From Sphingobacteriaceae bacterium (GTDB taxonomy: Bacteria > Bacteroidota > Bacteroidia > B-17B0 > Aurantibacillaceae), in the NCBI GenBank assembly GCA_947480015.1, contig CANKBS010000004.1, positions 1 to 64,000 on the forward strand: a stretch of DNA of 64,000 bases. Direction: 5' to 3'. The notes beneath the pieces are model-generated. The model was not told where the DNA came from. It was given only the letters and a program-made list of their open reading frames with translations, and ran no database searches. Made by a program: the position numbers and the translations under genes. Position 1 is the stretch's first letter. The number at the start of each line of letters is the position of its first letter. Positions 44,861 to 54,268 of the stretch are shown piece after piece.

Positions 44861-45271
44861 TTAATGGAGTAAAAAGTTCAGTTCAATTTTAGCCCTGTTA
44901 TCGTTCGAAAATCGCACGCTGCCGACTATCTGGTCGGTCAGCGCTTTAACTAAATAAACGCCTAGCGACACATTTTCGGCTTCTGAAATAAAGTTTTCGG
45001 GAAAACTTTGCCATTGTTTTTTAGGCGGATCTTAATGGTTAAACGACCCCTTTCGGTTCGTTTTGGTCAAAAACATATTTTCTTCTGCTGGTCACAATTG
45101 CGTTCAATATGAGTCCGAGCAGGATTGATTTATTGACAGGTAAAATAATATTGTCACATTCTTCAACGAGCGGAGATGTTTTACGCAGGTTATAGGAGTT
45201 GAATAATTCATTAATGTCGATGAATACTTAGCAAGGTTAATGCTCTTTAATTCAGGATTTTGGTAAAGCAC
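44861..45271 (-). pseudogene. Decayed sensor histidine kinase C-terminal region
   Basis: On the minus strand three pieces in different frames line up, in order, with the C-terminal part of a HisKA_2/HATPase histidine kinase. First, from 45271, VLYQNPELKSINLAKYSS; second, in the frame 45227-45039, NKSILLGLILNAIVTSRRK and KYVFDQNEPKG, like the N-box region; third, in the frame 45031-44861, SFPENFISEAENVSLGVYL followed by VKALTDQIVGSVRFS, like the G-box end. At least two frameshifts separate them and the N-terminus is missing, so the gene is dead. It is wedged between plsX and the rpmF terminator. Confidence 0.7.
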
Positions 45272-45304
45272 TTTTTAAGGAGGTCAAATATGATTATAAC
45301 ATGC

Positions 45305-45334
45305 AAAAAGCAGGCATAATTATACCTGCTTTTT
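45305..45334 (-). terminator. Terminator of yceD-rpmF
   Basis: AAAAAGCAGG (45305-45314) and CCTGCTTTTT (45325-45334) form a 10-bp stem with T-runs on both strands. On the minus strand it lies 27 bases after the rpmF stop. It uncouples rpmF from plsX-fabH. Confidence 0.8.
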
Positions 45335-45360
45335 ACTAGTAAGATAAAAAAATCAAAGAC

Positions 45361-45546
45361 TTAAGCCTTTTTTTCCATTACAATGTTTCCTTTGTAATAT
45401 AGTTTTCCTTCAAACCAATGTGCACGGTGCATTAAATGCGCCTCGCCAGTTGTTGAATCTTTTGAAATGGTCATTGAAGGAGCTTTGTATGTAGAACGAC
45501 GTGAATCTCTACGTGACCGGGACATTTTTCGTTTTGGATTTGGCAT
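45361..45546 (-). CDS. rpmF: 50S ribosomal protein L32
   Basis: This 61-residue basic protein has the L32 opening [18 protein letters not shown] and the later [20 protein letters not shown]. The Cys residues of the zinc-ribbon L32 form are absent, so it is the zinc-free type. It lies 11 bases after the DUF177 gene, the standard yceD-rpmF arrangement. Confidence 0.96.
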   Translation of the reverse strand: MPNPKRKMSRSRRDSRRSTYKAPSMTISKDSTTGEAHLMHRAHWFEGKLYYKGNIVMEKKA

Positions 45547-45557
45547 GTTTTCTAATT

Positions 45558-46091
45558 TTAATTTTTATTGAACTTTAATTTATTTAATTGTTCCCACATG
45601 GGATTGTTTGGCTCGTCGTCTTTACTAGATTCTGCGGCCAGTTTTGCCAGCTTTTCAAGCATTTCGGTGTCACATTTAAAACTCTCTTCATCAAGTTCGC
45701 AGGGCACCCTCCGTGCAGGAATGGCTAACATAATATATTCGTATAGATAGTGAGAAATATCAAACTCCTCCATTCCTTCAGCAATCACCAATATTTCATC
45801 GGTGCTTTCTTCCGGATTACCATGCTTAATTACCAAATCTTCCTCAGCTTCGATTGGAAAATCAAAAGACTTTAAGCAGCGGTCACATTCAATACCCACT
45901 GTGCCCGACACAGCTAAGTGCAACTGCAACAGGTTGTTTTGTTTGGTGAGGGTAGCGTCGACACAAATATCGGCTTTCTCAATTTCACTATTTCCAATAC
46001 TCTTAAAGAACGTATCGCTTAGCTCGAATTCAAAATCGTGCACCCCGATAGGTAGGCCGCCAAACTGAATTATGTACTGACTTTTACCCAT
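45558..46091 (-). CDS. yceD: DUF177/YceD family protein
   Basis: This 177-residue protein matches the DUF177 family linked to 23S rRNA accumulation and large-subunit assembly. The Cys pair in [20 protein letters not shown] and the later acidic [20 protein letters not shown] are typical. It is the first gene of the yceD-rpmF operon, under a clear promoter at 46115-46145. Confidence 0.85.
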   Translation of the reverse strand: MGKSQYIIQFGGLPIGVHDFEFELSDTFFKSIGNSEIEKADICVDATLTKQNNLLQLHLAVSGTVGIECDRCLKSFDFPIEAEEDLVIKHGNPEESTDEILVIAEGMEEFDISHYLYEYIMLAIPARRVPCELDEESFKCDTEMLEKLAKLAAESSKDDEPNNPMWEQLNKLKFNKN

Positions 46092-46114
46092 TTCCTCTTT
46101 TTTAAAAAGGACTG

Positions 46115-46145
46115 CAAATATAGGTTTTTTTGTTTGATGCGCAAA
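46115..46145 (-). promoter_or_regulatory. Promoter of yceD-rpmF
   Basis: TTTG (complement of 46142-46145), a 19-base spacer and TATATTTG (complement of 46115-46122) give a perfect Bacteroidota promoter, with transcription starting roughly 15-20 bases before the ATG at 46091. Confidence 0.7.
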
Positions 46146-46254
46146 TTTATTAACAATTTAATGGCTTTGTTAATGGCCATTTACATCAATAAATCCATTT
46201 TTGAAGGTTTTTAGCCTAAAAATCGAATCAGTAACCCAATAAACAGGCTAAAAA

Positions 46255-47853
46255 TCAGTAATCACGGTAGGTGTTCCAGAAACTGGTTTTAAAACCCACA
46301 AATACATAAGGGTTTTGAAGGATATAGCCCATGCTGTTTTTCTCCGAACGTTGAATGTATCCGAGCTCCAGGCGCATATTAAGATCGGGAATGATGTACC
46401 AGGTAAATTTGATCTGACTTTGCAGGAGTGTAGTTTTAACGCCTTGTGTGGTGTAATTTCCGTACTCAGCGTTACGCGTGGCGTAACTCATAAAAATATT
46501 TTGCCCGACATTTGATTTTGTATTGGCTGAATCTTTGCCAACAATGGCACACATGCCTTGCCAGCTCCACTCATGACTTTTTCGGCGGTATTTTACAAAG
46601 CCAATAAATTCTCTGAAATTAGCTCCCAGCGGGTGCGCCAGGGCCTGCCCGTAATGCGAATAGTTCTGATCAACCAAGCCATGCGTGTAGGTATAGGGAC
46701 GAACCTCATTGTATTCGGCCTGCAATTTTAATCCTTTAATGCCAAAAGCATTAATGTATTTTAGTCCTAATTGCCAGGCTTGTTTGTTGGCCCACCAGCC
46801 TCGGTGCGCGCGAATTTCTTTAAGGTAAAATTCATCCAGACCCAATTGCCCGTAAAGTTTTAATTTTTTAAAAAGCGTTGCGTTTAAATTTAAACCAATA
46901 AAGGAATTATCGGGGGAGCCCACCGAATATTCAAGAGGTCTGAAAAAAACAAGGGGGTTTAAATAATTCACTTCAAAGGTTCTTACCTGATTACTGTCGG
47001 CACCCTGCCAGACAATATTTTCAAACAAACCCACATTTAATTCTTTCAGGATATTGTAACTCAAATAATGAAAGGTGCCATACTTGTTGCCGAATTTACT
47101 CTGAAAGCCATTGGCAGCAGTCACATCATTCATCATGGTATACCAAACGGAGTATTGAAAACGCCAGATGTTGGTGTTGATACGGAAATAAGGATAAGCC
47201 GTGGCGTAATCACTTAATAACACACTTCGGTAACCATCACCTATAAAATGTTTATCGCGACCAACCTGAAAATTAAAGACCTTATTGTTTTTTGGCGAAT
47301 AAGAAACATAACCGGTATAATCAAAAAAGGTATAACCGTTTTTGTTGTTGCCATAAGCTTGACCAATACCGGGAATTATTTTTTGATGCGATATGCCCGT
47401 GTCGAGAAAAAACGGAAAACTGCTCTTGCCCCCGTAAAGAGTGGCCGCGAAAGTAAAGTCATTGTTAATGTTCAGCTTCAGGTGCGTGCCTCCAAGGGTA
47501 CTCATTACTGCCCGCTGATTTAAAAAATCGTAACCCAGCTCTGCATCCAGTATGGGATGCAGCTGCAACTGGAACCAGTTTCTTTTTTGTGGTTTTTCGT
47601 TAAAGCTTTTGCTCAGAAAGAAATTTTTAAAGGCATAAAATTTAAAGGGCACCGACGAATCGTTGGCCGTTGAAAAAGTACTGCTTAAATATGGTTTAAA
47701 AGAAGAGTGGAACGTGGTATTGGGTTTTGAAATATTCCAGTAATCAAATGCCTCCTGAATATCTGCGCCAATAAAGGAATTGCGGGCCATGGGATCGTAT
47801 TGCCCGAAAGCAGCGCGACTTACCAGTAATACCAAGGCCAGACATTTTTTCAT
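46255..47853 (-). CDS. Outer-membrane beta-barrel protein, RemB/Wzi-like
   Basis: The 532-residue protein has a signal peptide ending near AAFGQ and a barrel-like body rich in aromatic beta strands, such as NKVFNFQVGRDKHFIGDGYR, NTNIWRFQYSVWYTMMND and GLNLNATLFKKLKLYGQLG. The FQVGRDKHFIGDGYRSVLLS stretch resembles RemB, an outer-membrane protein needed for full gliding in Flavobacterium johnsoniae, and Wzi-type capsule-assembly barrels. The C-terminus ends in aromatic residues, as barrels do. RemB-like is my best call but a general Wzi-like barrel remains possible. Confidence 0.6.
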   Translation of the reverse strand: MKKCLALVLLVSRAAFGQYDPMARNSFIGADIQEAFDYWNISKPNTTFHSSFKPYLSSTFSTANDSSVPFKFYAFKNFFLSKSFNEKPQKRNWFQLQLHPILDAELGYDFLNQRAVMSTLGGTHLKLNINNDFTFAATLYGGKSSFPFFLDTGISHQKIIPGIGQAYGNNKNGYTFFDYTGYVSYSPKNNKVFNFQVGRDKHFIGDGYRSVLLSDYATAYPYFRINTNIWRFQYSVWYTMMNDVTAANGFQSKFGNKYGTFHYLSYNILKELNVGLFENIVWQGADSNQVRTFEVNYLNPLVFFRPLEYSVGSPDNSFIGLNLNATLFKKLKLYGQLGLDEFYLKEIRAHRGWWANKQAWQLGLKYINAFGIKGLKLQAEYNEVRPYTYTHGLVDQNYSHYGQALAHPLGANFREFIGFVKYRRKSHEWSWQGMCAIVGKDSANTKSNVGQNIFMSYATRNAEYGNYTTQGVKTTLLQSQIKFTWYIIPDLNMRLELGYIQRSEKNSMGYILQNPYVFVGFKTSFWNTYRDY

Positions 47854-47884
47854 TTTGTGATGTAAAAATAAACAAAAACAAGTG

Positions 47885-47909
47885 CTTCTCCAGTTTAAAT
47901 TTGGAGAAG
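47885..47909 (-). terminator. Second hairpin downstream of mdh
   Basis: CTTCTCCA (47885-47892) and TGGAGAAG (47902-47909) pair around GTTTAAATT. It follows the stronger mdh terminator in tandem and may back it up; its right flank holds an A-rich run. Confidence 0.35.
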
Positions 47910-47918
47910 TAAAAACAA

Positions 47919-47949
47919 AAAACCCGCTCTGAATAACAAAGCGGGTTTT
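47919..47949 (-). terminator. Terminator of mdh
   Basis: AAAACCCGC (47919-47927) pairs with GCGGGTTTT (47941-47949); on the minus strand the stem is followed by TTTTGTTTTT. It lies 20 bases past the mdh stop. Confidence 0.85.
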
Positions 47950-47969
47950 CCTTTAATAGAATTTATTAA

Positions 47970-48905
47970 TTAAGCTTTCATTTCGGCAAGCACAGAGTTC
48001 ATGCTTCTTACCGCATCAGCACTTTTTGCAAAGGCAGCTTGTTCTTCGGCATTTAATTTATAGTCCACAATTTTTTCCCAACCATTTTTTCCAATGATAA
48101 CAGGTACACCAAGACAAATGTCTTTTTGTCCGTATTCACCATCCAAATAAACACAGCAAGGGAATAATTTTTTCTGATCATTTACAATGCTGTTCACTAA
48201 AGCAGCTACAGCGGCTCCCGGTGCATACCAGGCACTGGTACCAAGCATGCCGGTTAAGGTAGCGCCACCAACCATGGTGTCGGCAGATACTTTTTTCAAA
48301 GCATCGGCATCTAAAAACTGAGATACAGGAACGCCTGTATAAGAAGCTAAACGGGTTAACGGAATCATGGTGGTGTCACCGTGACCGCCAATTACCATGC
48401 CATTAATATCACTTGCAGGCGCATCTAATGCAGCAGATAAATAACATTTAAAACGGGCGCTGTCTAAAATACCACCCATACCAATGATGCGGTTTTTAGG
48501 TAATTTACTTTCTTTTAAGGCTAAGTAAGTCATAGTATCCATTGGGTTACTTACCACAATGATGATGGCTTCGGGAGAATGTTTTAAAACATTTTCGGTA
48601 ACGGTTTTCACAATGCCGGCGTTAATTCCGATTAACTCTTCGCGCGTCATGCCCGGTTTACGTGGAATACCACTGGTTATCACCACAACTTTTGAATTAG
48701 CCGTTTTACTGTAATCGTTGGTGCTGCCTGTAACACGGGTATTAAAGCCGTTAAGGGTAGCTGTTTGCATAAGGTCTAAGGCTTTTCCTTCGGCAAAATT
48801 TTCTTTAATATCTAAAATAACCACTTCACTTGCAATGCGGTTAAGTGCAATGTATTCGGCACATGTGGCCCCTACGTTTCCTGCTCCAATTACTGATACT
48901 TTCAT
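47970..48905 (-). CDS. mdh: Malate dehydrogenase
   Basis: This 311-residue NAD-dependent enzyme of the LDH-like MDH group interconverts malate and oxaloacetate. Visible are the Rossmann motif VSVIGAGNVGATCAEYIA, SGIPRKPGMTREELIG with the substrate-loop arginine (MDH rather than LDH), VSNPMDTMTYLAL, and the catalytic His in VIGGHGDTTMIPL. A terminator follows it. Confidence 0.96.
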   Translation of the reverse strand: MKVSVIGAGNVGATCAEYIALNRIASEVVILDIKENFAEGKALDLMQTATLNGFNTRVTGSTNDYSKTANSKVVVITSGIPRKPGMTREELIGINAGIVKTVTENVLKHSPEAIIIVVSNPMDTMTYLALKESKLPKNRIIGMGGILDSARFKCYLSAALDAPASDINGMVIGGHGDTTMIPLTRLASYTGVPVSQFLDADALKKVSADTMVGGATLTGMLGTSAWYAPGAAVAALVNSIVNDQKKLFPCCVYLDGEYGQKDICLGVPVIIGKNGWEKIVDYKLNAEEQAAFAKSADAVRSMNSVLAEMKA

Positions 48906-48940
48906 GAGATTAATTTTTTGGTAAATTTATAATATTTAAA

Positions 48941-48959
48941 AACAGCTTTTAATGCTGTT
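48941..48959 (-). terminator. Terminator-like hairpin after gatA
   Basis: AACAGC and GCTGTT pair around a 7-base loop; on the minus strand TTTTAAATATT follows. It lies in the short gatA-mdh gap. Confidence 0.55.
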
Positions 48960-48988
48960 CATAATTTTAGCGCTAAATTAAGAATTAT

Positions 48989-50407
48989 TTAAGCCTTAAT
49001 TTTAGAAGCCAGATTTAATAATTTTGATTCTTCAAAAAAATCGCACATTAACTGTAAACCTATTGGTAAACCGTTACTATGTGTTCCGCACGGCACCGAA
49101 ATGGCCGGAACGCCAGCAATATTGGCCTGTACGGTAAAAATATCTTCCAGATACATTTTAATGGGATCGGCACTGTTTTTACCAAATTCGAACGCAGTAC
49201 CGGGTGTAGAGGGGGTTAAAATAAAGTCAAAATCCTTAAAAATAGCTTTGGTTTTATCTTGTATGATTCTTCTCACTTTTTGACCTTTGCTGTAATAGGC
49301 ATCATAATAGCCCGCACTTAATACAAACGTTCCAAGCATGATGCGGCGTTTTACTTCTTTTCCAAAACCTTCACTACGCGATTTTTTATAAGTGCTTTCA
49401 AGGTCAGTGGCCTTGCTAGTAAGGTGTCCGTAATGAATGCCCGAAAAACGCGATAAATTGGAAGAGGCTTCGGCGGTAGTTAAAACATAATACGTCGGCA
49501 CTAAATAATCGAGGTAAGGAAAACTAAGGCCTTCTACCTCATGGCCGGCCGCCTTTAAGGCATTGAGTTGATGCATCACGGCGTTCTTCACTTCAGGATC
49601 AAGACCATCGGCCTCCACACATTCTTTTAAATAAGCAATTTTGTATTTTTTATCTGCTTGTAATTGCTTTGAGTAGCTTTCAACTTCTTTTAAAGAGCTG
49701 GTATTATCATGTGCATCTTTACCGGCAATAACTTCTAAAACAAGCGCTGAATCTTCAACGGTTTTTGTGATTGGTCCTATCTGATCAAACGAAGAAGCAT
49801 AGGCAATTAAACCGTAACGCGATACGCGTCCGTAAGTTGGCTTTAAACCGACTGTACCCGTGAAAGAAGCCGGTTGACGGATAGAGCCGCCTGTATCGGA
49901 GCCTAAGCTGATATGACATAAACTGGCCGCCACTGCGGCCGCTGCGCCACCAGACGAACCGCCCGGCACACACTTTTCATTTAATGGATTATGCACATTA
50001 CCAAAAGCAGAATTTTCATTACTACTGCCCATGGCAAATTCATCACAATTTAACCGACCAATGATAATAGCATCTTCTGCAGTTAAGCGATCAACCACAG
50101 TTGCCGAATAAAGCGATTCAAAACCTTCTAATATTTTTGAAGAGGCCGATACTTTATGTCCTTTAAAACAGATGTTATCTTTTAGTCCAACCAGCACACC
50201 GGCCAGCTTTCCGGCTTTGCCCGCTTTTATTTTTTCATCAACAAGTTGAGCTTGTTCAAGGGCCGAATATTCAAACACTTCTAAAAAAGCGTTGAGCTGT
50301 TTTTTTTTGGCGATCTCTGCAATAGCTTGTTCAACAAGACTTTTGCAGGACACAGAGCCTGATTTTAAATCAGATTCTAATTGGTTGATGGTTGAAAATG
50401 AATACAC
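48989..50407 (-). CDS. gatA: Asp-tRNA(Asn)/Glu-tRNA(Gln) amidotransferase subunit A
   Basis: This 472-residue amidase liberates ammonia from glutamine for transamidation of mischarged tRNA. The amidase signature is intact: catalytic Lys in LVGLKDNICFKG, and the Ser-cisSer motifs VPGGSSGGAAAAVAAS and SLGSDTGGSIRQPASF, followed by GTVGLKPTYGRVSRYGLI. gatB and gatC are not adjacent. It is preceded by tatA. Confidence 0.93.
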   Translation of the reverse strand: MYSFSTINQLESDLKSGSVSCKSLVEQAIAEIAKKKQLNAFLEVFEYSALEQAQLVDEKIKAGKAGKLAGVLVGLKDNICFKGHKVSASSKILEGFESLYSATVVDRLTAEDAIIIGRLNCDEFAMGSSNENSAFGNVHNPLNEKCVPGGSSGGAAAAVAASLCHISLGSDTGGSIRQPASFTGTVGLKPTYGRVSRYGLIAYASSFDQIGPITKTVEDSALVLEVIAGKDAHDNTSSLKEVESYSKQLQADKKYKIAYLKECVEADGLDPEVKNAVMHQLNALKAAGHEVEGLSFPYLDYLVPTYYVLTTAEASSNLSRFSGIHYGHLTSKATDLESTYKKSRSEGFGKEVKRRIMLGTFVLSAGYYDAYYSKGQKVRRIIQDKTKAIFKDFDFILTPSTPGTAFEFGKNSADPIKMYLEDIFTVQANIAGVPAISVPCGTHSNGLPIGLQLMCDFFEESKLLNLASKIKA

Positions 50408-50477
50408 AAAAATGATTTATATAATAACAAAAGCGTTACTCTTTCGGAATAACGCTTCAAATTTACACATAATAAAT

Positions 50478-50672
50478 TTATTTTTTTTCAGGCTCGCTGC
50501 TATCAGCTTCACCTTTGCTGGCGTCCTTAAAATCCTTGATCCCGCGACCAAGACCCTTCATTAATTCCGGAATTTTTTTACCTCCGAACATTAATAAAAC
50601 GATGATTAAAATGATAATAATTTCCGGAGCACCTAAGCCACCTAAAATACCTAATACAATTGCTGCTGTCAT
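50478..50672 (-). CDS. tatA: Twin-arginine translocase subunit TatA/E
   Basis: This 64-residue protein has one N-terminal membrane helix ([16 protein letters not shown]), the conserved F-G-x-K-K-I-P-E-L hinge ([20 protein letters not shown]) and a charged amphipathic helix and tail. It pairs with TatC, encoded elsewhere, to export folded proteins. A consensus promoter lies directly upstream. Confidence 0.93.
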   Translation of the reverse strand: MTAAIVLGILGGLGAPEIIIILIIVLLMFGGKKIPELMKGLGRGIKDFKDASKGEADSSEPEKK

Positions 50673-50690
50673 TTTCTTAAATTCTTAACA

Positions 50691-50720
50691 CAAAAGTACT
50701 TAATTATTCACGGATAGCAA
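50691..50720 (-). promoter_or_regulatory. Promoter of tatA
   Basis: On the minus strand TTG (complement of 50718-50720) is followed by 19 bases and TACTTTTG (complement of 50691-50698), an exact TAnnTTTG match; the start would fall close to the tatA ATG at 50672. Confidence 0.6.
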
Positions 50721-50898
50721 AATTTGAAGAGATTCCAAAAGCAGGAACTGTTGATTGCCCGGAAACTTAGGTGACAAGGCGATAACGACATGATTAAAAT
50801 CAGTCAAAATGACCCGAAATTATTTCTTTTTATTTTGCGCATAAAGTTTGATGGTTTATTTAAAAATAGCTAATCTTACAGTCTAAAAATTACATTCT

Positions 50899-51270
50899 AT
50901 GGCCTCAAATTCCCCGATAGATTATTTTCCGATTTTTATCATGTTCACCATCGCTGTTGGATTTGCTGTGGTGTCGCTCATAGCCACTCATGCACTGGGG
51001 CCAAAACGTAAAACAAAAGTAAAACTCGAGTCCTTTGAGTGCGGTATTGAAACACAAGGCAACGCTCGTGTTCCATTTTCAATTAAATATTTTTTGGTTG
51101 CCATTTTATTTGTGTTATTCGATATAGAGGTAATATTTATGTATCCCTGGGCGGCAAACTTTAAAGAGTTGGGCCTGTTAGGTGTTGTTGAGGTGTTTAG
51201 TTTTATAGCTTTATTATTGGTTGGCTTTTATTATATGATTTCTAAAAAAGCCTTAACCTGGGAAGATTAA
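50899..51270 (+). CDS. nuoA: NADH-quinone oxidoreductase subunit A
   Basis: This 123-residue protein has three membrane segments and the conserved ESFECGIETQGNARVPFSIK loop plus ILFVLFDIEVIFMYPW. It starts the 14-gene complex I operon. A near-consensus -7 element TATTTTG lies about 70 bases upstream; the promoter is otherwise not clear. Confidence 0.95.
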   Translation: MASNSPIDYFPIFIMFTIAVGFAVVSLIATHALGPKRKTKVKLESFECGIETQGNARVPFSIKYFLVAILFVLFDIEVIFMYPWAANFKELGLLGVVEVFSFIALLLVGFYYMISKKALTWED

Positions 51271-51326
51271 ATTTTTGATCACAAAACACTAAAAAAGAAT
51301 CATTTTAATTCAAAGTATATTAGCAA

Positions 51327-51890
51327 ATGGCTGAAGAAATAATTAAACAAACAAAATTAGAAATTGCTAAGCAGCCGGAAGGCCTTGAAGGTCCCGGTTT
51401 TTTTGCAACCAAAGTCGACACCGTAATTGGTTTAGCACGCGCTAACTCACTCTGGCCTTTGCCTTTTGCTACTTCTTGTTGTGGTATCGAATTTATGGCT
51501 ACCATGGGGTCGCATTATGATTTGGCACGCTTTGGCATGGAACGTTTGAGTTTCTCACCACGTCAGGCCGACTTATTAATGGTTATGGGCACCATTGCAA
51601 AAAAAATGGGACCAATCCTTCGTCAGGTTTATGAACAAATGGCTGAGCCGCGCTGGGTACTGTGTATGGGAGCTTGCGCCAGCAGTGGGGGTATTTTTGA
51701 CACTTACTCGGTATTACAGGGGATTGACCGTATCATTCCGGTTGATGTTTATATTCCGGGCTGCCCGCCACGTCCTGAGCAGGTGATTGAAGGGATCTTA
51801 AAGATCCAAGAATTAACTAAAAACGAAACGGGTCGTCGTCGTAATAATCCTGAATACAAAAAATTACTGAACAGTTACGGAATCGAATAA
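51327..51890 (+). CDS. nuoB: NADH-quinone oxidoreductase subunit B
   Basis: This 187-residue subunit binds the N2 [4Fe-4S] cluster. The ligating cysteines are in ATSCCGIEFMATMG, MGACASSGGIF and PGCPPRPEQVIEG. The start MAEEIIKQTKLEI fits Bacteroidota forms. Confidence 0.97.
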   Translation: MAEEIIKQTKLEIAKQPEGLEGPGFFATKVDTVIGLARANSLWPLPFATSCCGIEFMATMGSHYDLARFGMERLSFSPRQADLLMVMGTIAKKMGPILRQVYEQMAEPRWVLCMGACASSGGIFDTYSVLQGIDRIIPVDVYIPGCPPRPEQVIEGILKIQELTKNETGRRRNNPEYKKLLNSYGIE

Positions 51891-51909
51891 ACCTTGATGC
51901 CTTTTAAAA

Positions 51910-52410
51910 ATGAGCAAAGAAAATTTAGATAAAATAAATGAACGCCTTAATGCAGAGTTTCCCGGAGGCGTTTTAGCCGCTGAATTGCTGTACGATTTTC
52001 CGGTGTTTACCATCGATCACACTAAAAGCCATGCCATCATTCAGTTTTTGAAAGAAGATCCGGAATTGGATTTTCATTTTCTGACCGACTTAACGGCTAT
52101 GCAAACTGCAGATGAAAAACAGTTGGGTGTTATTTACCATTTGCATAACATGAAGAAGAACATGCGTGTACGTGTAAAAACTTTTTTCGACATTAATAAG
52201 CCGGAAGTGGATAGCATCACTAACCTTTGGCCGTCGGCTAACTGGATGGAACGTGAAAGCTATGATTTTTTTGGCGTGCGTTTTAAAGGTCACCCGAATA
52301 TGGTACGAATTTTAAACGTAGATGAAATGGATATTTTTCCTTTACGCAAAGAATATCCTTTGGAAGATCAGACCAGAGAAGACAAGGACGATAAAATGTT
52401 TGGACGTTAA
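51910..52410 (+). CDS. nuoC: NADH-quinone oxidoreductase subunit C
   Basis: This 166-residue peripheral-arm subunit shows the 30-kDa subunit signature in ERESYDFFGVRFKGHPNMVR with the following RKEYPLEDQ. It is separate from nuoD, not fused. Confidence 0.94.
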   Translation: MSKENLDKINERLNAEFPGGVLAAELLYDFPVFTIDHTKSHAIIQFLKEDPELDFHFLTDLTAMQTADEKQLGVIYHLHNMKKNMRVRVKTFFDINKPEVDSITNLWPSANWMERESYDFFGVRFKGHPNMVRILNVDEMDIFPLRKEYPLEDQTREDKDDKMFGR

Positions 52411-52437
52411 TTTATTTAAAGAACAAAGACTCAAGCA

Positions 52438-53649
52438 ATGAGTAAAAAAGAAAATACGATCACTCCACCGCCGGATACCATGGAAAAAGAATATTCCACG
52501 CTGAATCTGGGGCCCACACATCCGGCCACACACGGTATTTTTCAGAATGTATTAAAAATGGATGGTGAAATCATTCACGATTCGTTGCCTACACTGGGAT
52601 ACATTCATCGTGCCTTTGAAAAGCTGGCCGAACGCAGACCCTATGCGCAGATCACCACTTTAACCGATCGGTTGAACTATTGTTCTTCTCCCATTAATAA
52701 TATTGGCTGGCATACCGCCGTTGAAAAACTCATTGGTGCCGAAATTCCAAAACGCGTGGATTATCTGCGTGTTATTATTATGGAATTATCGCGTATTTCC
52801 GATCACATTATTTGCAATACCATTATTGGTCAGGATACCGGTGCAACAACCGGCTTCTTATATTTATTTCAATGGCGCGAACACATTTACGATATTTTTG
52901 AAAGTATTTGTGGTGCCCGTTTAACCACTAACATTTGTCGTATTGGTGGGTTCGATCGCGAGTGGCCACAAGTAACCTGGGATCGTATTGATGCCTTTTT
53001 GAAAGGCTTCCCTAAAGCTTTAAATGAATTTAATGGTTTGTTGGAACGTAATAAAATTTTTATGGACAGAACCATAAAATGCGGACCAATAAGTGCAGAA
53101 CGTGCATTGGCAAATGGTTTTACAGGACCTAATTTACGCGCAGCCGGAGTTGATTATGATGTGCGCGTGGCTACACCATATTCATCGTACCAGGATTTTG
53201 ATTTTATAATTCCGATCGGAACCAATGGCGATACGTATGATCGTTTCACGGTTCGTCAGGAAGAAATGCGCCAATCGATGCGTATTATTGAACAAGCCAT
53301 TAAAAATTTACCGGCAGGCGCGCCTCATGCTGATATTCCGGATTTCTTTTTACCACCCAAAGAACAGGTGTATAACAACATGGAAGCGCTGATTTACCAT
53401 TTTAAAATTGTAATGGGTGAAACCGACATTCCAAAAGGGGAAGTTTATCATTGTGTAGAAGGGGGTAATGGCGAATTAGGATTTTATCTGATTAGTGATG
53501 GCGGCAGAACCCCGTTCCGTTTGCATTTCCGTAGGCCATGTTTTATTTATTACCAGGGTTATGCCGAAATGATTAAAGGTAGTTTGTTAAGTGATGCCAT
53601 CATTACCATGAGCAGTATGAATGTTATTGCAGGCGAGCTTGATGCTTAA
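52438..53649 (+). CDS. nuoD: NADH-quinone oxidoreductase subunit D
   Basis: This 403-residue 49-kDa-type subunit helps form the quinone site. LNLGPTHPATHGIFQNVLKM opens the core and GYIHRAFEKLAE, IIMELSRISDHI, GRTPFRLHFRRPCFI are family stretches. The C-terminus reads NVIAGELDA in place of the usual ...GEVDR. Confidence 0.95.
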   Translation: MSKKENTITPPPDTMEKEYSTLNLGPTHPATHGIFQNVLKMDGEIIHDSLPTLGYIHRAFEKLAERRPYAQITTLTDRLNYCSSPINNIGWHTAVEKLIGAEIPKRVDYLRVIIMELSRISDHIICNTIIGQDTGATTGFLYLFQWREHIYDIFESICGARLTTNICRIGGFDREWPQVTWDRIDAFLKGFPKALNEFNGLLERNKIFMDRTIKCGPISAERALANGFTGPNLRAAGVDYDVRVATPYSSYQDFDFIIPIGTNGDTYDRFTVRQEEMRQSMRIIEQAIKNLPAGAPHADIPDFFLPPKEQVYNNMEALIYHFKIVMGETDIPKGEVYHCVEGGNGELGFYLISDGGRTPFRLHFRRPCFIYYQGYAEMIKGSLLSDAIITMSSMNVIAGELDA

Positions 53650-53675
53650 AAAATATTGAATAAAAAAAGATTGTT

Positions 53676-54257
53676 ATGAGTTCACAACTACACGGAGCAC
53701 AACATTTTGACAAAAGCAAACGCACTAAAATAGAATTTAGTGAAGATGCAATGAAAACAGTGCAAACCATCATTACGCACTATCCTGAAGGCAAACATAA
53801 ATCGGCATTACTTCCGATCTTACACATTGCTCAGGCTGAATTTGGCGGCTGGCTTAGTCCTGAGACCATGGACTATGTGGCATTCGTTTTAAAAATAAAA
53901 CCCATTGAAGTATTTGAAGTGGCATCGTTTTACAGCATGTACAATTTACAACCCATGGGTAAATGTATTCTCGAGGTTTGCCAAACCAGTTCTTGCTGGT
54001 TAAATGGGGCAGAGGATATTTTGAAATACATTGAAAAAAAAATAGGCATTAAAGTAGGCGAAACAACCAAAGACGGCATGTTCTCATTAAAAGCTGTAGA
54101 ATGTTTAGGTTCTTGCGGAACCGCGCCCATGATGCAATGCGGAGCCAGCTATCACGAAAACCTTACGTATGATAAAGTAGATAAGGTGATTGAAAATTAT
54201 TCGGCCGATGGAAAATTAAGAAGTTACACAGATCACGATTATAAAAACACTTTATAA
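53676..54257 (+). CDS. nuoE: NADH-quinone oxidoreductase subunit E
   Basis: This 193-residue thioredoxin-like subunit carries the N1a [2Fe-2S] site, seen as CQTSSCWLNGAEDI and CLGSCGTAPMMQCG (four Cys ligands). The preceding helical domain has LPILHIAQAEFGGWLSPETM. Confidence 0.95.
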   Translation: MSSQLHGAQHFDKSKRTKIEFSEDAMKTVQTIITHYPEGKHKSALLPILHIAQAEFGGWLSPETMDYVAFVLKIKPIEVFEVASFYSMYNLQPMGKCILEVCQTSSCWLNGAEDILKYIEKKIGIKVGETTKDGMFSLKAVECLGSCGTAPMMQCGASYHENLTYDKVDKVIENYSADGKLRSYTDHDYKNTL

Positions 54258-54268
54258 AATTACAATCA

